Shown: piece by piece, positions 1 through 9,500 of the stretch
How positions within the stretch are numbered: position 1 is the first letter of the stretch
Layout of the letters: each line of letters begins with the position of its first letter
Assembly: GCF_963678635.1 (NCBI RefSeq)
Contig: NC_087069.1
Location: forward strand, 6,123,472-6,187,471
Direction: 5' to 3'
Source: Symsagittifera roscoffensis
Lineage: Eukaryota; Xenacoelomorpha; Acoela; Convolutidae
Length of the DNA: 64,000 bases
Translations under genes and position numbers: made by a program
The notes under the pieces: generated by a model
Seen by the model: only the letters and a program-made list of their open reading frames with translations
Databases searched by the model: none
What the model was told of the DNA's origin: nothing

Positions 1-321
1 AGAACACTTCAAAACACCACATGTTCTACGATGTCTTGATGCATCTTTGTGAGTGTAATCCCTGCCACATTCAAGACATGCAACTCTTTCGTTTCTATTG
101 AGTGAAGGCATCTCAATAGTAATGAAAAATTAAATGGGAGATTTAAAATGTACCAAATTTTTAGATAAGGTGAGTTGAATAGCCTCAAAAAAGGAATAAA
201 AGTAAATAAAAACAGCAAACTTTTTAACCAATTGTTTTTAACGAGAAAGAAAATCAGAATGGATATGCTATTTAGCCTAGCTGAAATAAAAATCATCCAA
301 TCTAACCATGGAATCTTTAAA

Positions 322-591
322 AGTATCAACCAATCAGAATCGAGCATTAATTACAAGGAAACTTTTATCTTTTCTGATATTAACCAATCAGAATTGAGCT
401 TCAATAGTCATGTGATTTTCGACAAATTCAATGTCCACCAATCAGAATTGAGCTTCAAAAGTCATGTAATTTTCAACAAATTCAATGTCAACCTATCAGA
501 ATTGAGCTTCAAAAGTCATGTAATTTTCAAGAAATTTATTGTCAACCAATCAGAGTTGAGCTCTTTTTCTCATGAAATTTTCAATAATTTC
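322..591. repeat. 54-bp tandem minisatellite carrying CCAAT boxes
   Basis: Five units repeat with an exact 54-bp period: the CCAATCAG core starts at 330, 384, 438, 492 (mutated to CCTATCAG) and 546. Because 54 is a multiple of three, a plus-strand frame (175-612) stays open and would encode an 18-residue repeat, but no start context or homology supports translation. Two further CCAATCAG copies outside the array lie at 646 and 921. CCAAT is the known core of NF-Y sites; that these bind NF-Y is inference. Confidence 0.8.
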
Positions 592-612
592 TTTAAAATT
601 TGTAGATTTTGA

Positions 613-981
613 GGATACTTTCACAGACATTATTTGTGTTAATAACCAATCAGAATGAAGTATTCACAGATTTAAAAAACTTTGTAGATCAGAACCAGAC
701 TATGTTTATGAAACTTCTTAATCAATAAATTTTATTGAATTTTTCCAACATAACTAAGATTTGAAGTTTGATACCCTAGTGGGATAAATGAGATTTCTTG
801 TCTGGTTTATATTGTTTTTTTTCGATATTCAATTCAAAGTTTGAAATTTCGATCAAAATTTTTTCGTGGTAATGACGTCATTCCTTCGAAATTTCTAGAA
901 TTTTCCAGAAAAAATTTCAACCAATCAGAACTAAGCAGTTTCTAGACATGACTTTGGATCCAAAATTTTCATTTTTGAAGA
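613..981. other. AT-rich spacer with two CCAAT boxes
   Basis: No coding region is seen. It holds CCAATCAG at 646-653 and 921-928, and otherwise AT-rich unique sequence leading into the degenerate small gene at 982. Confidence 0.5.
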
Positions 982-1568
982 ATGTCAATTAAAAAGTATT
1001 TGAACTTTCTTGAATTACTCTACAAGAAAAAAGAAAATATTCCGTGTGATTTTCTTATTGATGAAATAGATGTTGACTCTTACTTTTTTCATAATTTTTG
1101 GACGTCTTTATTGTACAAATTAGAGTTATCCGACTAAGTAAAGGTCTCTTTAGAGAAACTTACTCACTCAAAGAGTTTATTTTTGTTCCACATATTGCGT
1201 ATCAAAGCTATAAACTTACAGCTGAGTTACACTTGGCTAGAAAAGAAATTTTATTTATTTTAGAAAATTTGAAGTTAATAAAAAAATCGTACGATAATAT
1301 GTCAAAAACTCTTTTTATCCCCTATCCAAAACCCAAATTTGTAAAAACACCTCAGCAAACTTCTTTATTCCTTCATTTCTTTAAAGATTTTTAAAGTTCA
1401 AAATCTTGCATGATCAGGTTTGGTATCAGATTTCCAGAAGTTTGCTTTGAAAAATTCATCAACTTTGAGTTATCATCTCAAATCTACATCAAAATCAAAG
1501 AACTTGAATATCTGCTGAAAAATCAGCAATTTCTCATTGATTACATACAAAAAATTCAATTAACTTGA
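982..1568 (+). pseudogene. degenerate small orphan gene (frameshift plus in-frame stop)
   Basis: An ATG at 982 opens a 51-residue frame ending at 1137. A second frame covers the region from about 1098 to a TAA at 1392-1394 and resumes in the same frame through 1410-1568 to a TGA. The pieces run in order with similar composition (K, I, L, F rich), so I read them as one gene of roughly 190 residues with one frameshift near 1,100-1,137 and one in-frame stop. Its size and strand-then-helix look resemble the small genes at 30,679 and 31,721. I do not recognise the family. A short intron is an alternative to the frameshift. Confidence 0.4.
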
Positions 1569-1813
1569 TGAAAAAAATTGCAGAGATGTTACTTTTATTA
1601 ATTTTCTTTCTTTTGTTATTTATATCAGCAGTATTTCTTTTTTTTACTGCAAACAACTTTTGGTCATTTATTTTTGCGATTGCTTTTCTGTTTATTTTTA
1701 CTTATTTGGAAGATTTAAGTCCCCTTAAAAGGGTCTTCTGATTGGATACGACAACTAGAACAAAAATGAACTTTTTTGTGATTGGAAACGACAATACCCA
1801 AAATGGAGCTTTG
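1569..1813. promoter_or_regulatory. distal half of a CCAAT-rich promoter region, cut off by the gypsy insertion
   Basis: This segment is clearly homologous to 28,145-28,385, which lies upstream of the paralogous gene copy at 28,677. It carries inverted CCAAT boxes (ATTGG) at 1738-1745 and 1778-1785. Its continuation lies on the far side of the retrotransposon at 26,347, so before insertion it was contiguous with the promoter of the gene at 26,633. Promoter function is inference from position and motif density. Confidence 0.55.
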
Positions 1814-2735
1814 TGTAACATTCGCCCGGAAGATACATATCGACGGATAACAAAACTAAGTCTTAAGACGACTGGCTAGCGTCTAAACAGAGCTTTGCAT
1901 GTTTTTCACCGTCTCTACCAAGCCAGTACTTTTCGGTGGTCTTTCTTACATCAGGCTGACAAAAACGTTACTGTTCTCCGGCTTCGACCAGAACGCTCAA
2001 ATTAACTGAATTACATGCAAAATTAGTGAGCTCATGGCTGGGTCTCTGTATCCCCAGACCACGAGGTCACTCCTAAAAACAGGGCTACTACTTATCATAT
2101 TACTATTGTTTTTGTTCAGTAGATAAAAATCATCATCTCCATCGAAGATGGATCAACCCTTTCCCCCAAACTCTTAGCACCTCATCCTTGTCAAAACTAA
2201 TCAAAATATCAGTTAAATTCAAGTCAGGACATGACAGGATGCTAAAATTCAATACAAGTTCATAAAAGTTCCCGTCCCGAGACCCTTCCGGATTCTTGAA
2301 TCCGGCGAATCAAGCTCCTTAACCTCAGGTTCACGCTAACTCGGAGGGCTGGTTTTTACCCTTCACCGTTGTTCGCAACGGCCTCGCAACTATTGTAACA
2401 GCACAATAGTTGCAACTCGGAACGTCCTCTGCTGTTCGGTAGTTCGTTGTTGTTTTTTAGTCTCGATTTTCGTACTGTTCGTAATCGCAGATAAAGTTGT
2501 TCTGTTTCTTTCTGCTATTTTAGCCAAAATGGCCGTTTTAACATTTCTCAGAAATGTTACGTCATCACCTCGAGAATTTAAAATTTAGAATTCCAGAATC
2601 TTCTAGCCTTCACCGTTTGGCCAATCATTCAAATAACGTCCTTATCCGTTCTAAATCGCCAATTCGGAAGGTTCACTGCTAAAAATCCTGAATTCTGCAG
2701 AGACTGCATTTTGGCCATTCTGGTCGAATGTCACA
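1814..2735 (-). repeat. 3' LTR of the giant gypsy element (922 bp)
   Basis: It begins TGTAACATTC and ends GAATGTCACA on the plus strand. It matches 25,480-26,346 along its length apart from about three substitutions and one block: roughly 83 bp at 2518-2600 replaces 27 bp at 26,185-26,211. It contains two perfect hairpins shared with the other LTR: an 11-bp stem with loop AACAGC (2386-2413) and a 7-bp stem CCGGATT/AATCCGG (2288-2305). Confidence 0.95.
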
Positions 2736-2750
2736 TACTCCCCGGACAGT
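2736..2750 (-). other. candidate polypurine tract next to the 3' LTR
   Basis: Read on the minus strand this is a purine-rich GTCCGGGGAGTA directly preceding the LTR terminus TGTGACATTC, where a plus-strand primer tract is expected. The same ten-base core GTCCGGGGAG recurs four times inside the pol ORF (see findings). Confidence 0.55.
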
Positions 2751-3555
2751 CCGGTCAATGTCCTCATTGAATCGCGCAATGTTCTAACTGGTTACAGTGT
2801 CATCGAACAGAATTTACAAAATGCACGAAATTACTTTTACCTACGTCACATCGACTCACTGCAGAATATAAATGGCATCATACTACATCACTATAGCCTT
2901 CAAATTCTTTCATTAATCTGCACATTAAGGATATGACTTAAGATAAAACATATTTTCTGACTTCCAGTGTCAATGTCCCGATTGAAACTTTTTCTCCTAG
3001 ATTTAAAAGGTGTTGGCTTGCAGGACAGTCCTGCCAACCAACAAGCTAAAATTATCCTACTATGCTCCTTCCCTTCGGAAATCTTGCTTGTTTATTGTCC
3101 TGAATATTAAAACCAAGAGACCTTGTGGTTAGAAAGAACAATGCAACAACCTCCCTCCTCAAGAAGTTACTCAAGTTTTTCATGTCACCACAAAGTTATC
3201 AGTCTTCCTAAGTGATTAAAAACAATCATGCAGGCTGGAATATTTAAATATACTCTTCCCTCAAGCCTCTCTAAATAAATAATAAGTGAGTGTCTCTAAA
3301 GCCACTTCAACTAAAACCAAAATGCAAATTTATAAATGCAACAATTTCCAAACTCAACTAAAATGTTCCAGTTTTCAATTACAACTTGGTTGCTTGGTTT
3401 CTCACTTGAGTTTTTCACACACATAAAACAATTCTGAGTTTTAACGTTTCTTCATCATCCCTTTGTTCTCTTCTTTTTTTGTCGTTTAGAAGTTCTAAAA
3501 CTTCTAAATTCTTCTAATTTTCTTTCTTGTTGCCTCTTGTTTTCTCGACCATTCG
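2751..3555. other. 3' untranslated segment of the gypsy element
   Basis: About 800 bases lie between the last large ORF (stop at 3556) and the 3' LTR. They are AT-rich, with no ORF that looks coding and no recognised domain. The segment lies inside the element, so it is element sequence and not host. Confidence 0.6.
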
Positions 3556-6500
3556 TCAATGCTCCATTTCCTCCTCCTGTGACACTGACTCCGCACTCTC
3601 GGTTTCCGTGTCTTTTAGCACGTCATTGACTATCCTGACGCTGTTGGAAGCCGTCCTCCAACACTTCTGCTCTTCCACCCTCTGTTTACAGCAAGGTAGG
3701 GGATCCACGTTTAATTCTCTGTTTCTACAGAAGCTGTTGTGGAGACACAACGTCACGTTTCTCTCCAAATCTTCTTTCAGCATCTCTGCCTTCTCATTTC
3801 CACTACGCTCGCTCGTCCTGGAAATTCTTTTCACAGCGGTGGTCACTGCATTCCGATGGGTCACGAAAGCTCGCTTGAAAGCTCCTGCCCCAATGTCCAG
3901 CTGATATTCACTGTACACTCTGCCATGTTTCGACATATGCTTTTTCGCATACTCGTACAACCATGCAGTCATGTTAGCTCTGAACCATGGCATCAATCGT
4001 TTTCTTGCCCATATCTTCTTCACTTCCATCGGAATGTTTAGAACTTTGCACATTGTCTCAAAAAGATCTAAATCTTTTAGACAATCTAATTTCTGCAATT
4101 GTTCTCTCGTCGGTGCCTCCTGTCTATTATTTTCTCTCACATGAGCTTCCAGCCATCGTATCGCCATCATAACTCCCACTATCACTATTGTTATGGGCTG
4201 TGATGAATCTGGTAAACCCATGGAGAGCAACTCTCCAGAGTCCCAGATCAACACCAGATTACTACGCTTGGGATACCACCAGGTCTGCAGCAAGCAGTGG
4301 CAAGGAAACTCGTCATGCGTCAACATGATGCTCCTCCAATTCCGTTTTCCCGAAGCTTCCAGCAATGGCTCCACTTCCATCATCACTCGGTGGATCTCAT
4401 CATTCTCATCTACTGCATTGTAATCTGTGACAGTTGATCCTCTCTGTTTCTGTTTTTCAAAGTCACTGAAGTTCCCGCTCACATATCCCATGAACTTCTT
4501 TCCTAGTATTGACTCCAACTCCTCTTTGGTTCTCTCTGGAACTGCTGAGAACATCTTACATAGTAACTCGTAAGACTTTTCAGACATTCTCGCCAATCTC
4601 ACGCACTTTGGCACTGAGAAAGCTTGATCCACGATCGTTCTTGTACTCTTCACGTCCACAGCCACGAAATGTACAGGGTATCTGCTCTTGCACATTGGAG
4701 CCAACGTTGAACCCACCAAATATCGTGCTCCTGATGGTCTACAATAAGTTTCGCTGTATCTGATGTTCATCTCTGTTTCGATTGCTTCCCTCCATTTTCC
4801 TATATACTTCTGCTCAGTCTGCAGAACTCCTGGGAATACTTCTACGCTGATGGCTGTGACCATCTCATGTTTCTGTTCTAGATTCAATAGTGACTCTAAA
4901 GAACCAAACATGCTGTAGAATCCTAGTGCTGTCACTAGATTCACATCAGTTCCTCCATGGCAATCTGCTATCAGTTCCGTTTCCGTTCTTGCTTTCATCA
5001 CTACATTTCCAAACAATACCGTCAACTGCTTGTGTTGTTTCTCCAGGGTTTTCACACAGTCTAGACTTCCACAAACGTGACCCTCTAGTCCACAGACTTC
5101 CGCCAGACAGCTACCAGGTTTGACCCAGTCTTCTGGTCCCCAGCCAGGCAACTCCACTTTATCTTCTCCGTTGCTCTTAGAGGCTGTTATCATCACATTA
5201 TATATGATGTTGAGGTCACGCAGGTTACAGTCCGCATTCAGTTCCCTCTGTATGTCTTGTGTCGCCCGTAATATTGAGTCAGCGTTGGGACTAGGACACC
5301 ATGATGGCTTCATCAATTCCCACACTGCCATCAAGCTCGTTCTCAGTAGTTCATCTGAGAATCCCAACCCAAATTCCACTCTCTTGTCGGATTTTGGTAC
5401 TGAAGGTGCAGTCACCTCTTCTTCCAAGACCAATCCCAATTTGGCCTGTGGATTGTTAACGCTCTTAGTCGTTACAATTCTGGATGTCCAGAACCTTAGT
5501 AACACCGCCTGCTCATAATCAAAGAAGCAATCACGTATGTCTTCACTCAGGAAAGGATTGTACGCTATCCCTATGATCCCGGATACATAGCTATATGACT
5601 TCTTCTTGATCGGTCCACAGTATTCACTGGATTTCGGCAATGCTCCCATAGATTCTTTAGTGAGCCTCAACTCCTTGTTTGAGAATCTCCTGATCTCGTC
5701 TATCTTTTTCATGGGTTCCAATTCTTCAGGTTCTTTCATGTTCACCCTCATCGGTTTACTTTGCTGCATATCCAGCATTGCTAGTAAGAACATGGCTTTC
5801 GTTCGCTCATCGCCTTCCTTCAACATTTTAACACAAGTGCTTAATGCAGGTACTGAGATCTGCTCTATCAGGAATCGAATGAAACAGAGAGCGTCTCTCC
5901 GCTTTGCACACGCTACTGCTGCTCCCTCCTGGACTATCAGATCCCTCAGATTCGTCATAAGGAAAACTTTTTCCTCCTTTGATCTCTTCCTTTCTTCCGA
6001 ATCATATTCTTCGCGAGTCAGTCCCATCATGCACCAGGCAAGCCTGAGTTGTAATTCTGTCCTTACGTAAGGTACTGCCACGAGAGCATGTATTCTTGGC
6101 GTAGTCCTCATTTCCTCTTCGAAATACCTCAATACTACTGCTTTCCATGGAAGGCTCACCAACTGCTCGATCGTCTCCGCCTGTACGTCAGACGACGCCA
6201 AAGTTCCGTACGCCTTCTGCTTGAGGGTGGTGCCTTGCAACATTGTTTCCAGATAACCCTCCATGGCTTTTTCTTCTTCCAGGGCCATTACATGCCCTCT
6301 AGCCGAGTTTCGGTATTCCAACATCTCCATGTATCCACCGGTGGGTTCATCTATCGACACTGTCTCAGACACTGTCAGTCTGTTGTATTCCACTGGTGTT
6401 AGTTGTCCTGCAACACTTCCCTTTCCATGATTCATTGGAGATGGCTTGAAGTCCCTCATTTTACTCTCTCCACATTGACTGAGTATTTCCATTTCTAAAG

Positions 6501-6582
6501 TCGCTCCAGTCAGAGTGCGGTCACTCCTTTTGGATTTATAACCGGTTGACTTTATCCCCGCCATGAGAATGGGTGGCACCAT
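3556..6582 (-). CDS. gypsy accessory ORF, 1,008-aa orphan protein
   Basis: An intact frame of 1,008 codons runs from an ATG at 6582 to a TGA at 3556. The start lies only 12 nt downstream of the stop of the preceding 1,723-aa ORF. I recognise no domain. There is no signal peptide and no convincing transmembrane anchor, so it does not look like a retroviral envelope. Most of the protein has a mixed alpha/beta composition. A Cys/His-containing stretch (DEFPCHCLLQTWW) lies near residue 770, and the C-terminal 100 residues are charged, with several cysteines and an acidic end. An intact 3-kb frame in a repeat argues that it is under selection. Its role in replication, particle formation or host interaction is unknown. 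Confidence 0.85.
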   Translation of the reverse strand: MVPPILMAGIKSTGYKSKRSDRTLTGATLEMEILSQCGESKMRDFKPSPMNHGKGSVAGQLTPVEYNRLTVSETVSIDEPTGGYMEMLEYRNSARGHVMALEEEKAMEGYLETMLQGTTLKQKAYGTLASSDVQAETIEQLVSLPWKAVVLRYFEEEMRTTPRIHALVAVPYVRTELQLRLAWCMMGLTREEYDSEERKRSKEEKVFLMTNLRDLIVQEGAAVACAKRRDALCFIRFLIEQISVPALSTCVKMLKEGDERTKAMFLLAMLDMQQSKPMRVNMKEPEELEPMKKIDEIRRFSNKELRLTKESMGALPKSSEYCGPIKKKSYSYVSGIIGIAYNPFLSEDIRDCFFDYEQAVLLRFWTSRIVTTKSVNNPQAKLGLVLEEEVTAPSVPKSDKRVEFGLGFSDELLRTSLMAVWELMKPSWCPSPNADSILRATQDIQRELNADCNLRDLNIIYNVMITASKSNGEDKVELPGWGPEDWVKPGSCLAEVCGLEGHVCGSLDCVKTLEKQHKQLTVLFGNVVMKARTETELIADCHGGTDVNLVTALGFYSMFGSLESLLNLEQKHEMVTAISVEVFPGVLQTEQKYIGKWREAIETEMNIRYSETYCRPSGARYLVGSTLAPMCKSRYPVHFVAVDVKSTRTIVDQAFSVPKCVRLARMSEKSYELLCKMFSAVPERTKEELESILGKKFMGYVSGNFSDFEKQKQRGSTVTDYNAVDENDEIHRVMMEVEPLLEASGKRNWRSIMLTHDEFPCHCLLQTWWYPKRSNLVLIWDSGELLSMGLPDSSQPITIVIVGVMMAIRWLEAHVRENNRQEAPTREQLQKLDCLKDLDLFETMCKVLNIPMEVKKIWARKRLMPWFRANMTAWLYEYAKKHMSKHGRVYSEYQLDIGAGAFKRAFVTHRNAVTTAVKRISRTSERSGNEKAEMLKEDLERNVTLCLHNSFCRNRELNVDPLPCCKQRVEEQKCWRTASNSVRIVNDVLKDTETESAESVSQEEEMEH

Positions 6583-6594
6583 CGCTATCTCAGT

Positions 6595-9500
6595 TCATAT
6601 TCTATCTGTGCCAGACAATTGATAATCACCTTGCCCCAAATCCATGACTTCCTCGACTCGTTTTCTTTTCGCTGAGTTACCAGCTTTCATCGATATTTCC
6701 GAATCCACTTTCGTCTTTCCAATCCTCCTCGGCATCACTCTGCTGCCTAACTTCATTTTCATCGCATTGATTTTATCAATCACCATTTTCGATCGCATCG
6801 TTCCTCTCCTGGTCCTTGACAGGTACACCACCTCTCCTTCATTGTCCTGCGGTGTTATCTTGATGGGAGAATTCGCTTCACTCTCATCAGTGGCTGAGTC
6901 GATCAATAACTCACTCAGTCTCCCTTCACACTCATCAAGCTTGTCAAGTACTTCTCTCATCAAGGGTTGATTGAGACCTGTTTTGAGAATGGACTGGGTC
7001 CCATAGCTCTGAATCACAGTCCAGACTTCTTCCATGAACGCCACTCTGTCCAGCTTACATCCCGTCCTACTCTCGTGGCCTCGGTGATGTACTTCCCATT
7101 CTTCTTCGGGTAGCGTTCCCAAGAAAGGTACTCTGGCTGAGGCCTCTATTCTTCTCCTCCGAGGTGATTCCATGAGGATTCTCTGATCGTTATTTCTTGT
7201 ATTGCCAGGAGAGCTGCTCTCCGGCAAATTCCGTTTCATTTCCTCAAAGGCTGACGGAGGTTCCAGTGTCGAGATGCCTTCATCCGCTGGCTCAGTCGTC
7301 TCCAACGTGTCTGCATTATTCTCAAGATCACTGAAGATATTGAAATCCAGGCTGGATGTTCCTCCTGTCGATGCCCTGTCGTCTTCCCCACCAGCTTGAT
7401 CTTGTTGCATGGGTTCTTCCGTCTGACGGTTTCCACCCTGTCCGTCATCTCCTTCTGACTTGTCCCTATTCGAGTTCGATGGTCCTTGTTTGTCATCATC
7501 AGCTTCTTCCTGGAATCTCGGTATGAGCAATGTACCGGCTGATTTATCTTCCTCTTCTCCATGGACCACTTTGATTTCTTCGCAGCCGAAGGGTGCTAGG
7601 AAAATTCTCGTCTGCAATATCCCCGCAACTTTCATCTCTTTTCTCACACTGGTCAGGATTACTGAGGCTTCAGGCAATTCAGTCCTGCCTCTCATCCTCA
7701 TTGGAGCTAAGCCTAGTCCCCTCCATTCTTCATCAAATCCTTCAGGCTTGGGAGTAGCAGCGTTGCTTATTCGCCTTCTCGTCGCTTGATCCGTGTACGC
7801 AAATCGTGTGTACTGTAACACGGCGGCATTTCTCCCCACGAAGTATGGATCCATCGTCGCCGAGAAATTCCCTACTCTCCTTTCATTGGTTTCGAATGCT
7901 CTCAACCTAGGAGTTTGCACTACGGAGACTGCTCCGAGCAACATCCTTCTTATCAGAGGGAATTCAGGGATTGCTTCGGGTAGCTTCTTGTAATCGCCCC
8001 AACCCTTCGTCTCTTCTCTCACCTTGTGATACGCTGCTGTGAGACGAGGCACTCTGGTCATTTCACCATTCGTTTTGTCATAGGGTCTCAGATTCCAAAG
8101 CTTTGGAAACACCTCGATGTGCCCTCTTTCTACTTCTCCCATGCGGTCACAGAAGTGATCGTCAAAATTGATGACTGTCATCTCTGGCTCCGATATTTTC
8201 GCAAATAACAGATCTTCACTCATGAGCTCTCGCAATGCGTGCTGCTCACACCAGTTCAGTGTACTACCGTCCACTGCCGATATGAGGTTCAGGTGCAACA
8301 CCGACCTCCTATATGCTTCCACTTTAACGTCAGGGAACGCAAAGGTGACTGCTGGTCCATAGATCACTGTCACGAACTCCGTGACTCCTCTGATCAGCGC
8401 CAAGGGATCGATTCTCATAGCTAAGCTCAAATCTGTTAACAGCGTCATGCCTCCAACATGTCGTCTAACATCTTCCTCTCTTTCAATTGTCTCGTCTTCT
8501 CCGGTTCCAAAGCGATTTTGCTGCAAGAGATACTGGATAAGAGTGTGTCTCAGATCTCTTATTTTGTTCCACGAGTCTGTGGATTTCTTCATATCCAGAT
8601 TCCTCACTCTCTCTTTCATCTGCTCTGGACAACGTGCCAGTTTCATCAGCCCTCCCAAGTTTCCGTGGGTTATTGCGATCAATGTCAGAAGTCCATCTAG
8701 TCGCAGGTTCTGTATTCCATCCGTAAGCAGTATCACCGGTCCTTTCACGAAATTCTCCGCTCCAAATGTCACGAACAGGGCTATTAATTCCACTATCGAT
8801 ACTTTCACTACCGCTTGGAGGAATTCCTTTATCAAGTAGTGCGAGACTTTCGGGTAGACTTTTGCCAAGAAGGACGCGGTCCATCCGGCTCCCAACCCTT
8901 CTAGCATGATGTCTGTCCTTTCAAATCCCTCCTGTCCTTTCACTTCCTGGGTCCAGAAGGTTTCCAGAGTAATCTGACACATTCTGTTCACGAACTCAGC
9001 TGTCTTTTCTCCGGCATTTTCCGCCAGGTTCACCTCCTTCAACAAGTAGGCGTGTATCTTAGTGATCATTACTGGGCCTTGCTGAAAAGCATCTGCACCC
9101 AATGCCGCTACTCTCGGATTCAGGTGTAGCCACTGGTTTGCTTCCGGCTTGGTTCTCAGCACCATCGCTTCCAGATGAGCTCTCGTCTCCAGTGAATTTT
9201 TTCTTCTCGTGTCTTCACTCGCCACTTCCATTGCTCGGAACCACAAGTCGTTGGACATCGCCGTGATCACTCGATGGTCGTCATCTATTCCTGGTTTCAG
9301 TTTGAGTTGCCGACTGAAGTTGGACAGTTCCAACCCCAGCACTTCGTCCAACACCAACATGTGTAGCGCGTGGTCCTTGAACCCTCTCATCGCGTTTGAG
9401 ATATCTGACCATACTGCAGGCAGTTCAGCCTTAAGTGGCCTCAGGTTCTCCATTTCTATCACGCGATTCGGGGCTGATATGATCACATCATATTTTCCCT

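Noticed and set aside
175-612. 145-codon plus-strand ORF with 18-residue repeats
   Set aside because: It is explained by the 54-bp minisatellite whose period is a multiple of three. There is no homology, start context or promoter.
3556-6582. Envelope protein for the giant gypsy element
   Set aside because: No signal peptide, furin-like site or transmembrane anchor is visible in this or the 1,723-aa ORF.
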